Of a stretch of 64,000 bases of DNA, positions 20,742-30,671 are shown piece by piece. Source of the stretch: Vibrio splendidus (lineage in GTDB: Bacteria > Pseudomonadota > Gammaproteobacteria > Enterobacterales > Vibrionaceae); the NCBI RefSeq assembly GCF_003345295.1, contig NZ_CP031055.1, positions 310,001 through 374,000 on the forward strand, read 5' to 3'. The translations under genes and the position numbers were made by a program. Within the stretch, counting starts at the first letter, position 1; each line of letters begins with the position of its first letter. The notes below the pieces were generated by a model. That model ran no database searches, was not told where the DNA came from, and saw nothing but the letters and a program-made list of their open reading frames with translations.

Positions 20742-22253
20742 TCATTCAAGCTTCAACGACCATCCAGCATCTTGCCAGCGTCGTTGTTCTTCTTTGAGTT
20801 CATAATCAAGCAGTTGATTTTCAGCTAACCAGTCGATGGTATCTCCTTCTAAACACCAATTCTCATCTTGCTCAATGGTTAATTTTACATTGGGTATTGG
20901 CGATTGGCTTCGCTGTCGATTGAGCAGGATTGCTATCCTCAGTATTCGAATTAACAACGCTACCTGCCCTGTATTGAATAGCGTGAGATCCGGTAAGTAA
21001 CTAAGCTTAATCGCTTTTCTTTGATAGCGAACTAATGTTGAGATCAGACGCTGCTGCTCAGTATTGAAACCGGGCATAGTCGTATGTTTAAGAAGATAAG
21101 CTGAATGACGGTGATAACCTTGGAATGCGATGCTTTGTCCAACTTCATGAAGCAATGCAGCCCATCCAATTAGATCATAAAGTTCATTATTTACCGCAGT
21201 ACTCACCTGAGGTTGCGCTTGTTTCAGTAATGAAAGGGCGAGTGCTTTGACTTTCTGGCCATGAACTATGTCAACATGGTATCGAGAGACAAGCGTTTCG
21301 GCGGTTCTTGTTCGAACATCAATATCTTTAAACCGATCTTCCATGTCATAAAGAACCCCTTCTCTTAAGGCACTATCGGAGAAATGCAATTCATTGATGT
21401 TGAGCATATCCATAACTGCTGAAAGAATGGTGACGCCAGCGGCAAACACCGGCTTTCTTTCATCACTTAAACCTGAAAGGTCTAATCCCTTAGATGATGG
21501 AGATTCACATAAGTGGTTCCTCAAATAGGATAGGCGTTGCGGCGTAATGAGACCATCGGTGAACCCTAAGCCAATGAGTACCTCTTTTATTGATTTAGCC
21601 GTCCCTGATGAGCCAAAGGCAACTTCCCAAGAGATTTGTTTGTATTCTTCAATTAATGGCATCAACAGGCGAGTAGCAGAGATATAAGCATCGGAGAAGT
21701 GCTGTGATGTCAGCCCTCCATCGGCAAAGAAGCGCTGAGTAAAACTGACGCATCCCATCGGTAAGCTACGCATTATTTGGGGTGTAAAGCCTTGCCCTGC
21801 GACGATTTCGGTACTCCCGCCACCGATATCAATAACTAATTTGGATTCGGAAGCGGCTTGAGTGTGCTCTACGCCGTTATAGATAATTCGAGCTTCTTCT
21901 TGACCTGAGATGATCTCTATTGGAAAAGGAAACAATGGTTTAGCTTGCTCTAAGAAGTCTTTGGTATTTTTAGCCTTTCTTAGGGTATGAGTCGCGACGA
22001 CTCTGACATCATCAAGTTCAAAATCCGCTAGTCGTTCTGCGAATACCTTGAGGCACTCCAATCCCCGTTCGATAGCACTTTCGGATAAGAAGTTACGCTC
22101 ATCCAACCCATCGCCTAACCTCACTTTCTGTTTATGTCTGCTGACTAATTGCAGGTGTTGTTCGAATACTCGGGCAACCACCATATGAAAGCTGTTCGAA
22201 CCTAAATCGATAGCGGCAATACATCGAGAATGTTTGTTATCAATTAGCGGCAT
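20742..22253 (-). CDS. ppx: Exopolyphosphatase Ppx
   Basis: Ppx releases phosphate from the ends of polyphosphate chains; the related GppA hydrolyses pppGpp. The 503-residue sequence has the ASKHA phosphate-binding motifs DLGSNSFHMVVAR near the N-terminus and IDIGGGSTEIV near residue 143, then an HD-like helical C-terminal region. Adjacency to ppk makes Ppx rather than GppA the better name. Its start overlaps the ppk end by 10 bases, so the order is ppk then ppx in one transcript. Confidence 0.95.
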   Translation of the reverse strand: MPLIDNKHSRCIAAIDLGSNSFHMVVARVFEQHLQLVSRHKQKVRLGDGLDERNFLSESAIERGLECLKVFAERLADFELDDVRVVATHTLRKAKNTKDFLEQAKPLFPFPIEIISGQEEARIIYNGVEHTQAASESKLVIDIGGGSTEIVAGQGFTPQIMRSLPMGCVSFTQRFFADGGLTSQHFSDAYISATRLLMPLIEEYKQISWEVAFGSSGTAKSIKEVLIGLGFTDGLITPQRLSYLRNHLCESPSSKGLDLSGLSDERKPVFAAGVTILSAVMDMLNINELHFSDSALREGVLYDMEDRFKDIDVRTRTAETLVSRYHVDIVHGQKVKALALSLLKQAQPQVSTAVNNELYDLIGWAALLHEVGQSIAFQGYHRHSAYLLKHTTMPGFNTEQQRLISTLVRYQRKAIKLSYLPDLTLFNTGQVALLIRILRIAILLNRQRSQSPIPNVKLTIEQDENWCLEGDTIDWLAENQLLDYELKEEQRRWQDAGWSLKLE

Positions 22254-24340
22254 GACTTCTTCTCTTGTTTGTACTTCTTGCGAGCAAGTTTCTCCATACG
22301 TTTAATATAGTGGTAAGTGGAGAGTTGTGACGTCGGGTAATCAAGTGGGTTTGCTGGTGGTTGTATGTAAGGGTTGCTCATCGATTGCTCTAGCACTCGG
22401 GCTTTGTTGCTGTCATCGAAATGAAACTCGGTGATATCGATAATGGTTTGCTTGATCTTTGGATCTAAAATTGGGGCTGCAACTTCGATGCGATGATCAA
22501 AGTTTCGTGTCATCCAGTCGGCAGAGGAGATATAGACTTTTGGATTTCCAGCGTTACCAAAGATCATCACTCTTGGGTGTTCGAGAAAACGATCGACCAC
22601 ACTAATAATCTCAATCTGCTCACTGATGTTGGGGACTCCTGGTACGAGAGAGCACATACCACGAATGACCATTCTCACTTTTACATTGGCTTGGCTGGCC
22701 TGATAGAGCTTCTCAATGATCTCTCGGTCGACCAAATTGTTGAGTTTTAGAGTGATACTTGCAGGCTTGTTCTCTATCGCGTCTTGTATTTCATTATCTA
22801 TCAACTGATACAGGCGTTTTCTTGTATTCTTTGGTGACACAATCAGTTGTTTGAACTGTGATTTTTGATAAGGGTTTTCAATATACTTAAAGACTTGTCT
22901 CACCTCTTGGGTCAAATCTTCATTCGCAGTGAGCAGAGAAAAGTCGGTATACACGCGCGCTGTTACTTCATGAAAGTTACCGGTGCCAATATGAGCGTAA
23001 TGCGCCGTATGTTTGCCTTCTTTCCGTTTAATGAGCAGCAGCTTAGAGTGAATTTTCAAACTTGGGATGCCATGGATGACTTTTATACCGGCTTCTTGAA
23101 GTTTCTTGGTCCATTGAATATTGGCTTGTTCATCAAAGCGAGCTTGCAGCTCAACGACGACAGTTATTTTCTTACCATTGTGTGCTGCATCGATGATCGA
23201 ACTAAGGAGTTTTGAGCCTTCTGCAACACGGTAAACGTTTATTTTTATAGAGGTTACCTTCGGGTCAAAGGAAGCTTGCCTCACGAGTTCAGTGATGTGA
23301 TTAAAGGTGTGATAAGGGTAATGCAGCAAGATGTCACGAGCTTTGATCGCTTCGAAATAGTTTGGGTAGTGGCTGAAATGCGCGCACTTAATTGCGGGTA
23401 GTGGACGATTAACTAAATCACGTCGATTAAGGCTTGGGAACTCAGAGAAATGTTTGAAGTTATGATAGCGTCCACCCGCAATGACACTGTCATAGTCAGA
23501 CAGCTTAAGTCTGACTTGTAAGAAGTGGAGCATTTCAGCAGGCATTTCTGACTCATAGATAAGGCGTATCGGTAGTGCCGTCAAGCGCTGTTCTAAACCC
23601 AACGACATAGATTCTAGTAGACTATTTTCATTGCTCTCTTGAAGGTCATAATCGGCATCACGCGTCATTTTTATAGCAAAGCAACGCACGGAGTCATACT
23701 CAAAGAATCCTTTAAGCAAGTCATCTAAACAAAATCGAACTATATTATCTAATAAGATCAAAGTCGTACGCTGTGAACCCGAAATGTCTGGTAACTTAAC
23801 AAATCGAGGGAGAGCTTCTGATGGGATTTCGAGTAAGACATATTGAGAAGATGTCTCGTGCTCAATGTCGATGGCTAAGTAACTTTGCTCGTCTTTCATA
23901 ATATTGAGCAACTGGCTATCTTCGTTCAAGAGAAACGGAGTTAAATGTGGCAGCACTTTTTTCTTAAAGTACTTTTTGATCCACTCACTCTGTTCTTCGC
24001 TAATTTGTTGTTCGTTAACTAGAAAAATACGATTGCGTGCCAGCTCCAATAGTAAGTCGCTATACAGTTCATGGAATCGAGCATCGAGCTTTCTTGCTTT
24101 GCTCTGCATTTGAGTTAGTAGGGTTTTCTGTGAGTTGGCAGGTAATTGAGGATCTTGAAGTAAGATCTTTCGTTTCACATCAGCAAATCGGACTTTGTAA
24201 AACTCATCGAGGTTTTTCGAGTAAATACCTAAAAAACGAACTCTTTCGATTAAGGGAACTGACTTGTCGGCCGCTTCTTGGAGTACTCTTTCATTGAAGG
24301 ATAACCAGCTAAGTTCTTTTGTGACATGGTCTTTTTCCAT
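22244..24340 (-). CDS. ppk: Polyphosphate kinase 1
   Basis: Polyphosphate kinase makes polyphosphate from ATP through a phospho-His intermediate. The 698-residue protein has the four-domain PPK1 plan: an N-terminal helical domain (KELSWLSFNERVLQEA), a head domain, and two phospholipase-D-like C-terminal domains. The active-site His region is SLKIHSKLLLI followed by HYAHIGTGNFHE. The C-terminal domain has SSADWMTRNFDHRIEV. It is divergent from pstC across a 200-base region with a clear Pho box facing pstC. Only a weak half-site (TTGTCAT, minus strand, 24393-24399) faces ppk. Confidence 0.97.
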   Translation of the reverse strand: MEKDHVTKELSWLSFNERVLQEAADKSVPLIERVRFLGIYSKNLDEFYKVRFADVKRKILLQDPQLPANSQKTLLTQMQSKARKLDARFHELYSDLLLELARNRIFLVNEQQISEEQSEWIKKYFKKKVLPHLTPFLLNEDSQLLNIMKDEQSYLAIDIEHETSSQYVLLEIPSEALPRFVKLPDISGSQRTTLILLDNIVRFCLDDLLKGFFEYDSVRCFAIKMTRDADYDLQESNENSLLESMSLGLEQRLTALPIRLIYESEMPAEMLHFLQVRLKLSDYDSVIAGGRYHNFKHFSEFPSLNRRDLVNRPLPAIKCAHFSHYPNYFEAIKARDILLHYPYHTFNHITELVRQASFDPKVTSIKINVYRVAEGSKLLSSIIDAAHNGKKITVVVELQARFDEQANIQWTKKLQEAGIKVIHGIPSLKIHSKLLLIKRKEGKHTAHYAHIGTGNFHEVTARVYTDFSLLTANEDLTQEVRQVFKYIENPYQKSQFKQLIVSPKNTRKRLYQLIDNEIQDAIENKPASITLKLNNLVDREIIEKLYQASQANVKVRMVIRGMCSLVPGVPNISEQIEIISVVDRFLEHPRVMIFGNAGNPKVYISSADWMTRNFDHRIEVAAPILDPKIKQTIIDITEFHFDDSNKARVLEQSMSNPYIQPPANPLDYPTSQLSTYHYIKRMEKLARKKYKQEKKSCR

Positions 24341-24476
24341 CGAGATGATAATCCTTGAGTGCTGGCTATAGAGCTGATTACTTTAATTTAGAATGACAAA
24401 ATTCACAAAATCTATGATCTTACTTTAAGAAATATGGTCAACAAACTTGTTATTAGTTTCAGTTGTTTAACGTAAC

Positions 24477-24510
24477 TTGTAATATAATTGTCATCTAACG
24501 TACATATTAT
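24477..24510 (+). promoter_or_regulatory. Pho box and -10 of the pst operon
   Basis: Half-sites TTGTAAT (24477-24483) and TTGTCAT (24488-24494) are separated by ATAA, giving the 11-base Pho box period. TATTAT (24505-24510) follows 10 bases later as a -10. It lies 31 bases before pstC. Confidence 0.78.
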
Positions 24511-24540
24511 GTCAGTAGCTAAAAAAAGGTAGATAAACAG

Positions 24541-26757
24541 ATGGCTTCAGCCCAATTTTCATTGAAAGAGCGCGACAAAAAAAGATGGTTGAAAGATCGT
24601 CTCGTCCGTTTTTCGGTGACATGTGGTGCAGTCAGTGTTTTAGCGGCTCTGGTGCTGATCTTTGTTTACTTAGCGATGGTCATTTTACCGGTGTTTTCTG
24701 ATACTGGTTTAGAGACAGACCAAGCCGTAAAGACTGTTGCCGTAGAAAAGCCTATCGCCTTATCTGTAGATGAATACGGTCAGCATGCGTTTACTATCGA
24801 AAAATCTGGTTTGGTTCAGTTTTGGGATTTAGAGTCTCAAAATACACATTCTTACTTTGAGCGTAATGTTTTAGCTAACCCCATCGCTTTTTCTCGAAAT
24901 ACCCCATCTGAAAACTGGTTTGCCTTTGCCGATAGCGCAAGCAACCTTACCTTTTTCTACCCTGAGTATAGTGCGCCTGTGCTGCAAAAGGGCAGTGAAG
25001 CCGAACCTAAAATTGAGCAAATCGATCTCCCTGAACCATTTTTAAATGATGAATCATCAAACGGAGCAACAATCGAAAAATTCGCGTTCTCTAAGAATGG
25101 ACGTGGTATCACGGTTGCCGCTCAGCTAAGCGATCAACGAGTTTTGGTTAAGTGGTACCAGAGTGACCTTACTGGTCAGTATGTTTTTCAGAAGAGTCAA
25201 TGGCTGTCGGATAAGTTGGGTTTACAGCAACAGTTGTTAGTCACACCTGATGGCCAAACCTTATATCTTCGAGCACAATCTGATTTAGTGGTATTGAAGC
25301 TATCCGATAGCGGCTTCAATGTTCGTGAAGTGATTGATCTTAGCTTGAACGATGCGAAGCACTCGGTGAAAAGTATCGATTTACTGTCTGGGGCTTATTC
25401 ACTGTTGGTTACGCATGAGGACGGACAGGTTTCTCAGTGGTTTGATGTACTCAAAGATGAAAAGCGTAGCTTGACCCATATTCGAGACTTCCAACTTGCT
25501 GAACAAGTGCAATTTATTCTGCCCGATACTTATAGAAAGGGTTTTTATAGTTTCTATAAGAACGGCACATTACAAAGCCACTATACGACCAGTGAAAAGC
25601 TGTCGCTGTTCGAGCGCGCATTTGATAAGTCACCACAATTAGCGGCTATGTCTGCCAACGAACTGCATCTGGCTACGTTGATTGATGGCGCCATCAGTGT
25701 GGCTAAGGTCGATAATGAATACCCGCAAATATCATTCTCATCGCTTTGGCAAAAAGTCTGGTACGAAAGCTACCCAGAGCCGCAATACGTTTGGCAATCA
25801 ACGTCGGCGAACGATGACTTTGAAGAAAAATTCAGTTTAGTACCTATCACATTCGGTACTATCAAAGCCGCTCTGTTTGCGATGATGTTTGCCGTGCCGG
25901 TTGCTGTGCTCGGGGCCATTTACACCGCATACTTCATGTCTCCACGAATGCGAAGAGTCGTGAAGCCGTCGATAGAACTGATGGAAGCTCTTCCAACCGT
26001 TATCATAGGGTTCTTGGCTGGGCTTTGGTTTGCTCCAATTGTCGAAACGCATTTAACGGCAGTCTTCTCATTAATGGTGTTATTACCGTTAAGTACATTG
26101 TTGACTGGACTTGTTTGGTACTGTTTGCCGAAGGTGATGACGAGTCGCTTCGCTAATGGTTGGCACGCCTTGATATTGATTCCGGTATTGATGATTACCG
26201 TGGTCGCTGTATTTGCTGGTGGAAACAGCATTGAAGCCTTGTTGTTTGATGGTGATATTCGCACCTTCTTAGCTAGCTATGGCATCGACTTTGATCAACG
26301 TAATGCGTTGGTGGTTGGTTTCGCTATGGGCTTCGCTGTCATCCCTACCATTTTCACGATTGCAGAAGACGCTATTTTCTCTGTGCCAAAACATTTATCC
26401 GATGGCTCACTGGCGTTGGGGGCGACGGCGTGGCAGACCCTAATTTATGTGGTGTTATTGACGGCTAGCCCAGGTATCTTTTCAGCGATCATGATGGGAC
26501 TAGGGAGAGCGGTTGGCGAAACCATGATTGTCTTGATGGCTACAGGTAATACACCAATTCTCGATTGGAATATTTTGGAAGGGATGAGGACGCTATCCGC
26601 AACGATTGCTGTCGAACTACCAGAATCCGAGGTAGGTGGTTCTCACTTCCGTTTGTTGTTCTTAGCTGCACTCTTGCTGTTCATTTTCACGTTCGCGGTG
26701 AACTCAGTCGCAGAGTGGGTTAGACAAAGACTGAGAGATAAATATCGTGCGCTGTAG
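24541..26757 (+). CDS. pstC: Phosphate ABC transporter permease PstC, enlarged form
   Basis: This 738-residue permease is more than twice the usual PstC size of about 300-320. One membrane segment (about 24-50) is followed by a roughly 380-residue region predicted to be periplasmic, with short beta-rich repeats such as LVQFWDLESQ and GQVSQWFDVL that suggest a beta-propeller. The ordinary PstC permease core begins near residue 435 (FGTIKAALFAMMFAVPVAV), with the EAA loop SLALGATAWQTL and GRAVGETMIVL near the end. It would form the phosphate channel with PstA in the inner membrane. The propeller idea rests on visual impression only. Confidence 0.92.
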   Translation: MASAQFSLKERDKKRWLKDRLVRFSVTCGAVSVLAALVLIFVYLAMVILPVFSDTGLETDQAVKTVAVEKPIALSVDEYGQHAFTIEKSGLVQFWDLESQNTHSYFERNVLANPIAFSRNTPSENWFAFADSASNLTFFYPEYSAPVLQKGSEAEPKIEQIDLPEPFLNDESSNGATIEKFAFSKNGRGITVAAQLSDQRVLVKWYQSDLTGQYVFQKSQWLSDKLGLQQQLLVTPDGQTLYLRAQSDLVVLKLSDSGFNVREVIDLSLNDAKHSVKSIDLLSGAYSLLVTHEDGQVSQWFDVLKDEKRSLTHIRDFQLAEQVQFILPDTYRKGFYSFYKNGTLQSHYTTSEKLSLFERAFDKSPQLAAMSANELHLATLIDGAISVAKVDNEYPQISFSSLWQKVWYESYPEPQYVWQSTSANDDFEEKFSLVPITFGTIKAALFAMMFAVPVAVLGAIYTAYFMSPRMRRVVKPSIELMEALPTVIIGFLAGLWFAPIVETHLTAVFSLMVLLPLSTLLTGLVWYCLPKVMTSRFANGWHALILIPVLMITVVAVFAGGNSIEALLFDGDIRTFLASYGIDFDQRNALVVGFAMGFAVIPTIFTIAEDAIFSVPKHLSDGSLALGATAWQTLIYVVLLTASPGIFSAIMMGLGRAVGETMIVLMATGNTPILDWNILEGMRTLSATIAVELPESEVGGSHFRLLFLAALLLFIFTFAVNSVAEWVRQRLRDKYRAL

Positions 26758-26864
26758 TTTTAAAGGTTCACCTCAACCTCTATCAATGGCTCTTAGCTGT
26801 TTGATTAGCGTATCTCACAAACTTGGCTTTTTCTTGGGTTCAGTACGTCAGAGCAAGGTCGTTC

Positions 26865-28577
26865 ATGATGAATAAACTGAAGTCATTATTGTCTTGGGTT
26901 AAATCAGGCTCTCCGTGGATTTGGCTTACGGGCGGTGCGGTGAGCATCAGTATGCTCTCTGTTCTTGGCCTAATGCTGTTGATTGGCTGGAAGGGCTTAA
27001 CCTATTTTTGGCCAGCTCCTTTGTATCAATGGCAAGTCGACTCCAAAGACTTATCGTTAGTAGTCGATCTTGACGAAACGGTATCAAAGCAAGATGTATT
27101 GATTGGTCAGTTATATGAACGTAAATACATCCCGATAGAGCAAGTGCCTCAAGCCCACGACCTCTTGTCACCTCAAAACCTGTCGACCGGGCTAATCCAA
27201 CGCTTAAGTATCAAAGTCGCCAACAGAGAACTGTACCCAGCGGACTTTGTTTCCATTCTGGATGTTAACTTACGTGAACCAACAACGCCGCTTGATTGGA
27301 TTGTGATTGAACGAAGTCGAGGTGGTTATTTCTTTGGTAAACCGGTGGGTTTTAAAACGGCTTCGGGTTCTTATCAAACCAATATCGACCAGAAACTTGA
27401 GGATGGCTTGGCGTTTGCAGACACGCTAAGAGAAGAAACGTCACGTGTTGTGAACCAAGAAATACGCAATATCAGTTGGCAATTGGAAAATCTGCGCTTA
27501 GAAAAACGTAAGCTTGAACTCAATGAGTCAGTGAGCGACGAATATCTTAAAACCTATACTCAAACTAAACTGGAACTAAATCGCCAGTTAGCGGAAGCAG
27601 AAGTAAAGCTTGAGCATCTTAGAACACAGCTTAATGTCGAAAGCTTGTTGGTGGAAGATATGACAGGAGAGCAGGTTGAAATTTCGCTCAGTCATATCTT
27701 GGATTATTGGTACCCGAATAATATGTCTTATCTTGAAAAGGTTGGGCATTGGGGCAAACAAGTTTGGAAGTTCTTATCAGAGAACCCACGAGACTCAAAC
27801 TCTGAAGGTGGGGTGTTTCCTGCGATCTTCGGCACTGTGTTGCTGGTTATTCTCATGTCGATCGTAGTGATGCCACTTGGTGTCGTTGCTGCTATTTATC
27901 TCCATGAATATGCAAAAAACAACGCACTGACACGTTTGATCCGTATTGCTGTAATTAACTTAGCGGGTGTACCGTCGATTGTGTATGGCGTATTCGGCTT
28001 AGGTTTCTTTGTGTATACCATCGGTGGTTCTATCGATTCTTTGTTTTATGCAGAGCGATTGCCAGCTCCGACATTTGGTACTCCAGGCCTGTTATGGTCC
28101 GCATTAACCTTAGCGGTATTAACATTACCCGTTGTTATTGTAACAACGGAAGAGGGCTTAACGCGTATCCCTAGCTCGGTGAGACATGGTTCATTGGCGC
28201 TTGGCGCTACTCAATTTGAGACGCTGTGGCGCATTGTTTTACCAATGGCAAGCCCTGCGATTATCACGGGGTTGATATTGGCAATCGCGAGAGCTGCGGG
28301 GGAAGTGGCTCCATTAATGCTGGTGGGTGTTGTGAAGCTAGCATCAAGCTTGCCTGTAGATGGTCAGTTCCCATATCTACACTTAGAGAGAAAGTTCATG
28401 CATTTAGGCTTCCATATCTACGATGTTGGTTTTCAAACATCTAATATCGAAGCGGCGCGCCCTTTAGTGTATGCGACTTCATTTTTATTGGTTACGGTTA
28501 TCGTTGGACTGAATTTAACAGCCATCAATATTCGTAATAACTTGCGTGAAAAATACCGAACCTTAGGACAAGATTAA
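26865..28577 (+). CDS. pstA: Phosphate ABC transporter permease PstA, enlarged form
   Basis: I place the start at ATG 26865, with AAGG 6 bases upstream, rather than at a TTG 42 bases earlier. The protein is about 570 residues against about 290 for E. coli PstA. After the first membrane segment (about 19-44) comes a periplasmic stretch of about 260 residues with a long coiled coil (about 200-265, rich in LEKRKLEL-type heptads). The standard permease core begins at GVFPAIFGTVLLVILMS (near residue 312) and contains SLALGATQFETLWRIVLP and ARAAGEVAPLML. It ends one base before pstB. Confidence 0.93.
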   Translation: MMNKLKSLLSWVKSGSPWIWLTGGAVSISMLSVLGLMLLIGWKGLTYFWPAPLYQWQVDSKDLSLVVDLDETVSKQDVLIGQLYERKYIPIEQVPQAHDLLSPQNLSTGLIQRLSIKVANRELYPADFVSILDVNLREPTTPLDWIVIERSRGGYFFGKPVGFKTASGSYQTNIDQKLEDGLAFADTLREETSRVVNQEIRNISWQLENLRLEKRKLELNESVSDEYLKTYTQTKLELNRQLAEAEVKLEHLRTQLNVESLLVEDMTGEQVEISLSHILDYWYPNNMSYLEKVGHWGKQVWKFLSENPRDSNSEGGVFPAIFGTVLLVILMSIVVMPLGVVAAIYLHEYAKNNALTRLIRIAVINLAGVPSIVYGVFGLGFFVYTIGGSIDSLFYAERLPAPTFGTPGLLWSALTLAVLTLPVVIVTTEEGLTRIPSSVRHGSLALGATQFETLWRIVLPMASPAIITGLILAIARAAGEVAPLMLVGVVKLASSLPVDGQFPYLHLERKFMHLGFHIYDVGFQTSNIEAARPLVYATSFLLVTVIVGLNLTAINIRNNLREKYRTLGQD

Positions 28578-29396
28578 ATGTTCTCGATTAATGAAACCTT
28601 GGGTTACCAAGCACCACTTGATGTTCACAACCTGAAGGATGAGCAAATTGCTATCTCGATTGAAGGGCTGAATCTTTATTATAAAGAGAGCCAAGCACTC
28701 GATGATATTTCAATGCAGATCCCTAAGGGGCAGGTGACGGCTTTTATCGGCCCTTCTGGCTGTGGTAAGTCGACTCTTTTGCGCTGCATTAATCGCATGA
28801 ACGATCTTGTTGAAGGCTGTAAGGTTTCAGGAAAAGTGAAGCTTCATGGCAAGAACGTCTATCACCCTAAGGTGGATGTCGCGACTTTACGACGTCGTGT
28901 CGGCATGGTGTTTCAACGTCCAAACCCTTTCCCTAAATCTATCTATGAGAATGTGGTTTATGGATTGAGGTTGCAAGGTGTGAGCAACAGCCGAGATCTT
29001 GATGATGCAGTTGAACGCTCTCTGCGCGCCGCGGCGTTGTGGGATGAAGTGAAAGACCGTTTGCATGAAAACGCTTTTGGTTTATCGGGTGGTCAACAGC
29101 AGCGTTTGGTTATCGCTCGTGCGGTTGCCATCGAACCTGAAGTGTTGTTATTGGATGAGCCAACATCGGCACTCGATCCGATTTCGACATTGACGATTGA
29201 AGAGTTGATCAACGAACTTAAGACTCAATACACCGTTGTTATTGTTACTCATAACATGCAGCAGGCAGCTCGCGTGAGTGACCACACCGCTTTTATCCAT
29301 ATGGGTAAGTTGATCGAGTACTCAGATACTGATTCTATATTTACTTCGCCATTGAAAAATCAAACGGAAGACTACATTACAGGTAGGTACGGCTAA
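28578..29396 (+). CDS. pstB: Phosphate ABC transporter ATPase PstB
   Basis: The 272-residue ABC ATPase has Walker A GPSGCGKST, signature LSGGQQQR, Walker B VLLLDEPTSALDP and the switch His in IVTHNMQQA. RPNPFPKSIYENVVYG is diagnostic of PstB. It energises phosphate import through PstC/PstA and also takes part in PhoR signalling with PhoU. It follows pstA directly and precedes phoU by 75 bases. Confidence 0.98.
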   Translation: MFSINETLGYQAPLDVHNLKDEQIAISIEGLNLYYKESQALDDISMQIPKGQVTAFIGPSGCGKSTLLRCINRMNDLVEGCKVSGKVKLHGKNVYHPKVDVATLRRRVGMVFQRPNPFPKSIYENVVYGLRLQGVSNSRDLDDAVERSLRAAALWDEVKDRLHENAFGLSGGQQQRLVIARAVAIEPEVLLLDEPTSALDPISTLTIEELINELKTQYTVVIVTHNMQQAARVSDHTAFIHMGKLIEYSDTDSIFTSPLKNQTEDYITGRYG

Positions 29397-29471
29397 CGTT
29401 TAAGTTCGCGCTATCTAGAGCTAAGTCACTCTGAAATAAACGACTTTATTCATTTCTTTTAAGGAGCTGAC

Positions 29472-30170
29472 ATGCATTTTGGTCGCCACATCTCAGGACA
29501 GTTTAATGTCGAATTAGAATCTATCCGTACACACGTATTAACTATGGGTGGATTGGTAGAGCAGCAGTTGTCATTTGCGATGCAAGCGCTTCATAAAGAT
29601 GACGCGGAACTGGCCAAAAAAGTAATTCGTGACGACCATAAAGTGAATGCGATGGAAGTTTCGATCGATGAAGCATGTACTCGTATTATCGCGAAGCGTC
29701 AGCCGACTGCCAAAGATCTGCGTTTGATTATGGCGATCATCAAAACCATTACTGATCTAGAACGTATTGGCGATGTTGCTTCTAAAATCGCACAGGGTGC
29801 GATTGAGATCCCTTCTACGAAAGAGCAAAAGTTTCACGTCTCGTTAGAGCCATTGTGTCGTCAGGCAATTACTATGTTGCATCAAGTATTAGATGCTTTT
29901 GCTCGTATGGATGTCGATGCGGCGGCAGAAGTACATAAACTTGACGATAAGCTGGATGCGGAATATGAAGCTGTGATTCGTCAGTTGATGACGTATATGA
30001 TGGAAGATCCTAAGAACATCCCCAATATTCTACAAGTAATGTGGTCAGCCCGTGCGATTGAGCGAGTGGGAGATCGTTGTCAAAATATCTGTGAATACAT
30101 TATTTATTTTGTGAAGGGTAAAGATGTACGCCACCTTGGTGATCAAAGCTTAGATGACGCACTGAAGTAG
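29472..30170 (+). CDS. phoU: Phosphate signalling protein PhoU
   Basis: This 232-residue all-helical protein has two PhoU repeats. The metal-binding ExxxD-type signatures are ITDLERIGDVASKIA in the first and ARAIERVGDRCQNICEY in the second. PhoU keeps PhoR in the phosphatase state when phosphate is plentiful and restrains Pst uptake. GGAG lies 7 bases before the ATG. It is last in the pst operon and converges with the next gene with 9 bases between the stops. Confidence 0.97.
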   Translation: MHFGRHISGQFNVELESIRTHVLTMGGLVEQQLSFAMQALHKDDAELAKKVIRDDHKVNAMEVSIDEACTRIIAKRQPTAKDLRLIMAIIKTITDLERIGDVASKIAQGAIEIPSTKEQKFHVSLEPLCRQAITMLHQVLDAFARMDVDAAAEVHKLDDKLDAEYEAVIRQLMTYMMEDPKNIPNILQVMWSARAIERVGDRCQNICEYIIYFVKGKDVRHLGDQSLDDALK

Positions 30171-30179
30171 GTATTAACT

Positions 30180-30671
30180 TTAGAATCGAATAATTGCACC
30201 AAGGTTAAGGTTGATTGTTGTGTCGTAAGGCACGAAGGTCTTATTGTGATCAAAAATATTCATATCAACACCAGCACGTAGCCCAAGCATTGGTGTCGCT
30301 TGGTACACGTAGGCACCGCCTAGGCTTAAACCATGTGCAGTCTTCTCTTCAACTTCGCCTGAGCGCGTTTTTGTACCGTCATAACTCGCTACACCAATCT
30401 CCGCCTGAAAGCCGTGGTTTTGGTTTCTTCCAAACATGTTCTGGATACCAACGCGATACGCATCAACCGTTTCATCATATCGATCGCTGTCATACCATAG
30501 GTGAGAATAGCTCAGGTAAACTGCGCCTAGATTTGCCACATCAGTAATACCTGCTTGCATTCCAAAACCATGATAAGAACCAATCTTTAGTTCTGGGGAT
30601 AAATGAAGACCATTTGAAAATGCAGAGGTTGAGAATAAAGCAGAAGCTAAAAGAAGTGTTTTAAATTTCAT
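30180..30671 (-). CDS. Small outer-membrane beta-barrel protein (unknown role)
   Basis: From ATG 30671 the protein has 163 residues. A longer frame reaches 30755, but the signal peptide MKFKTLLLASALFSTSAFS starts here. The mature part alternates polar and hydrophobic residues (AVYLSYSHLWYD, LSLGGAYVYQ) and ends in the C-terminal Phe expected of outer-membrane barrels (LGAIIRF). I do not recognise the specific family. It converges with phoU and has no evident operon partner. Confidence 0.7.
   Translation of the reverse strand: MKFKTLLLASALFSTSAFSNGLHLSPELKIGSYHGFGMQAGITDVANLGAVYLSYSHLWYDSDRYDETVDAYRVGIQNMFGRNQNHGFQAEIGVASYDGTKTRSGEVEEKTAHGLSLGGAYVYQATPMLGLRAGVDMNIFDHNKTFVPYDTTINLNLGAIIRF

Noticed and set aside
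24393..24399. TTGTCAT on the minus strand as a Pho box for ppk
   Set aside because: Only one half-site is good; no partner sits at the 11-base period on either side.
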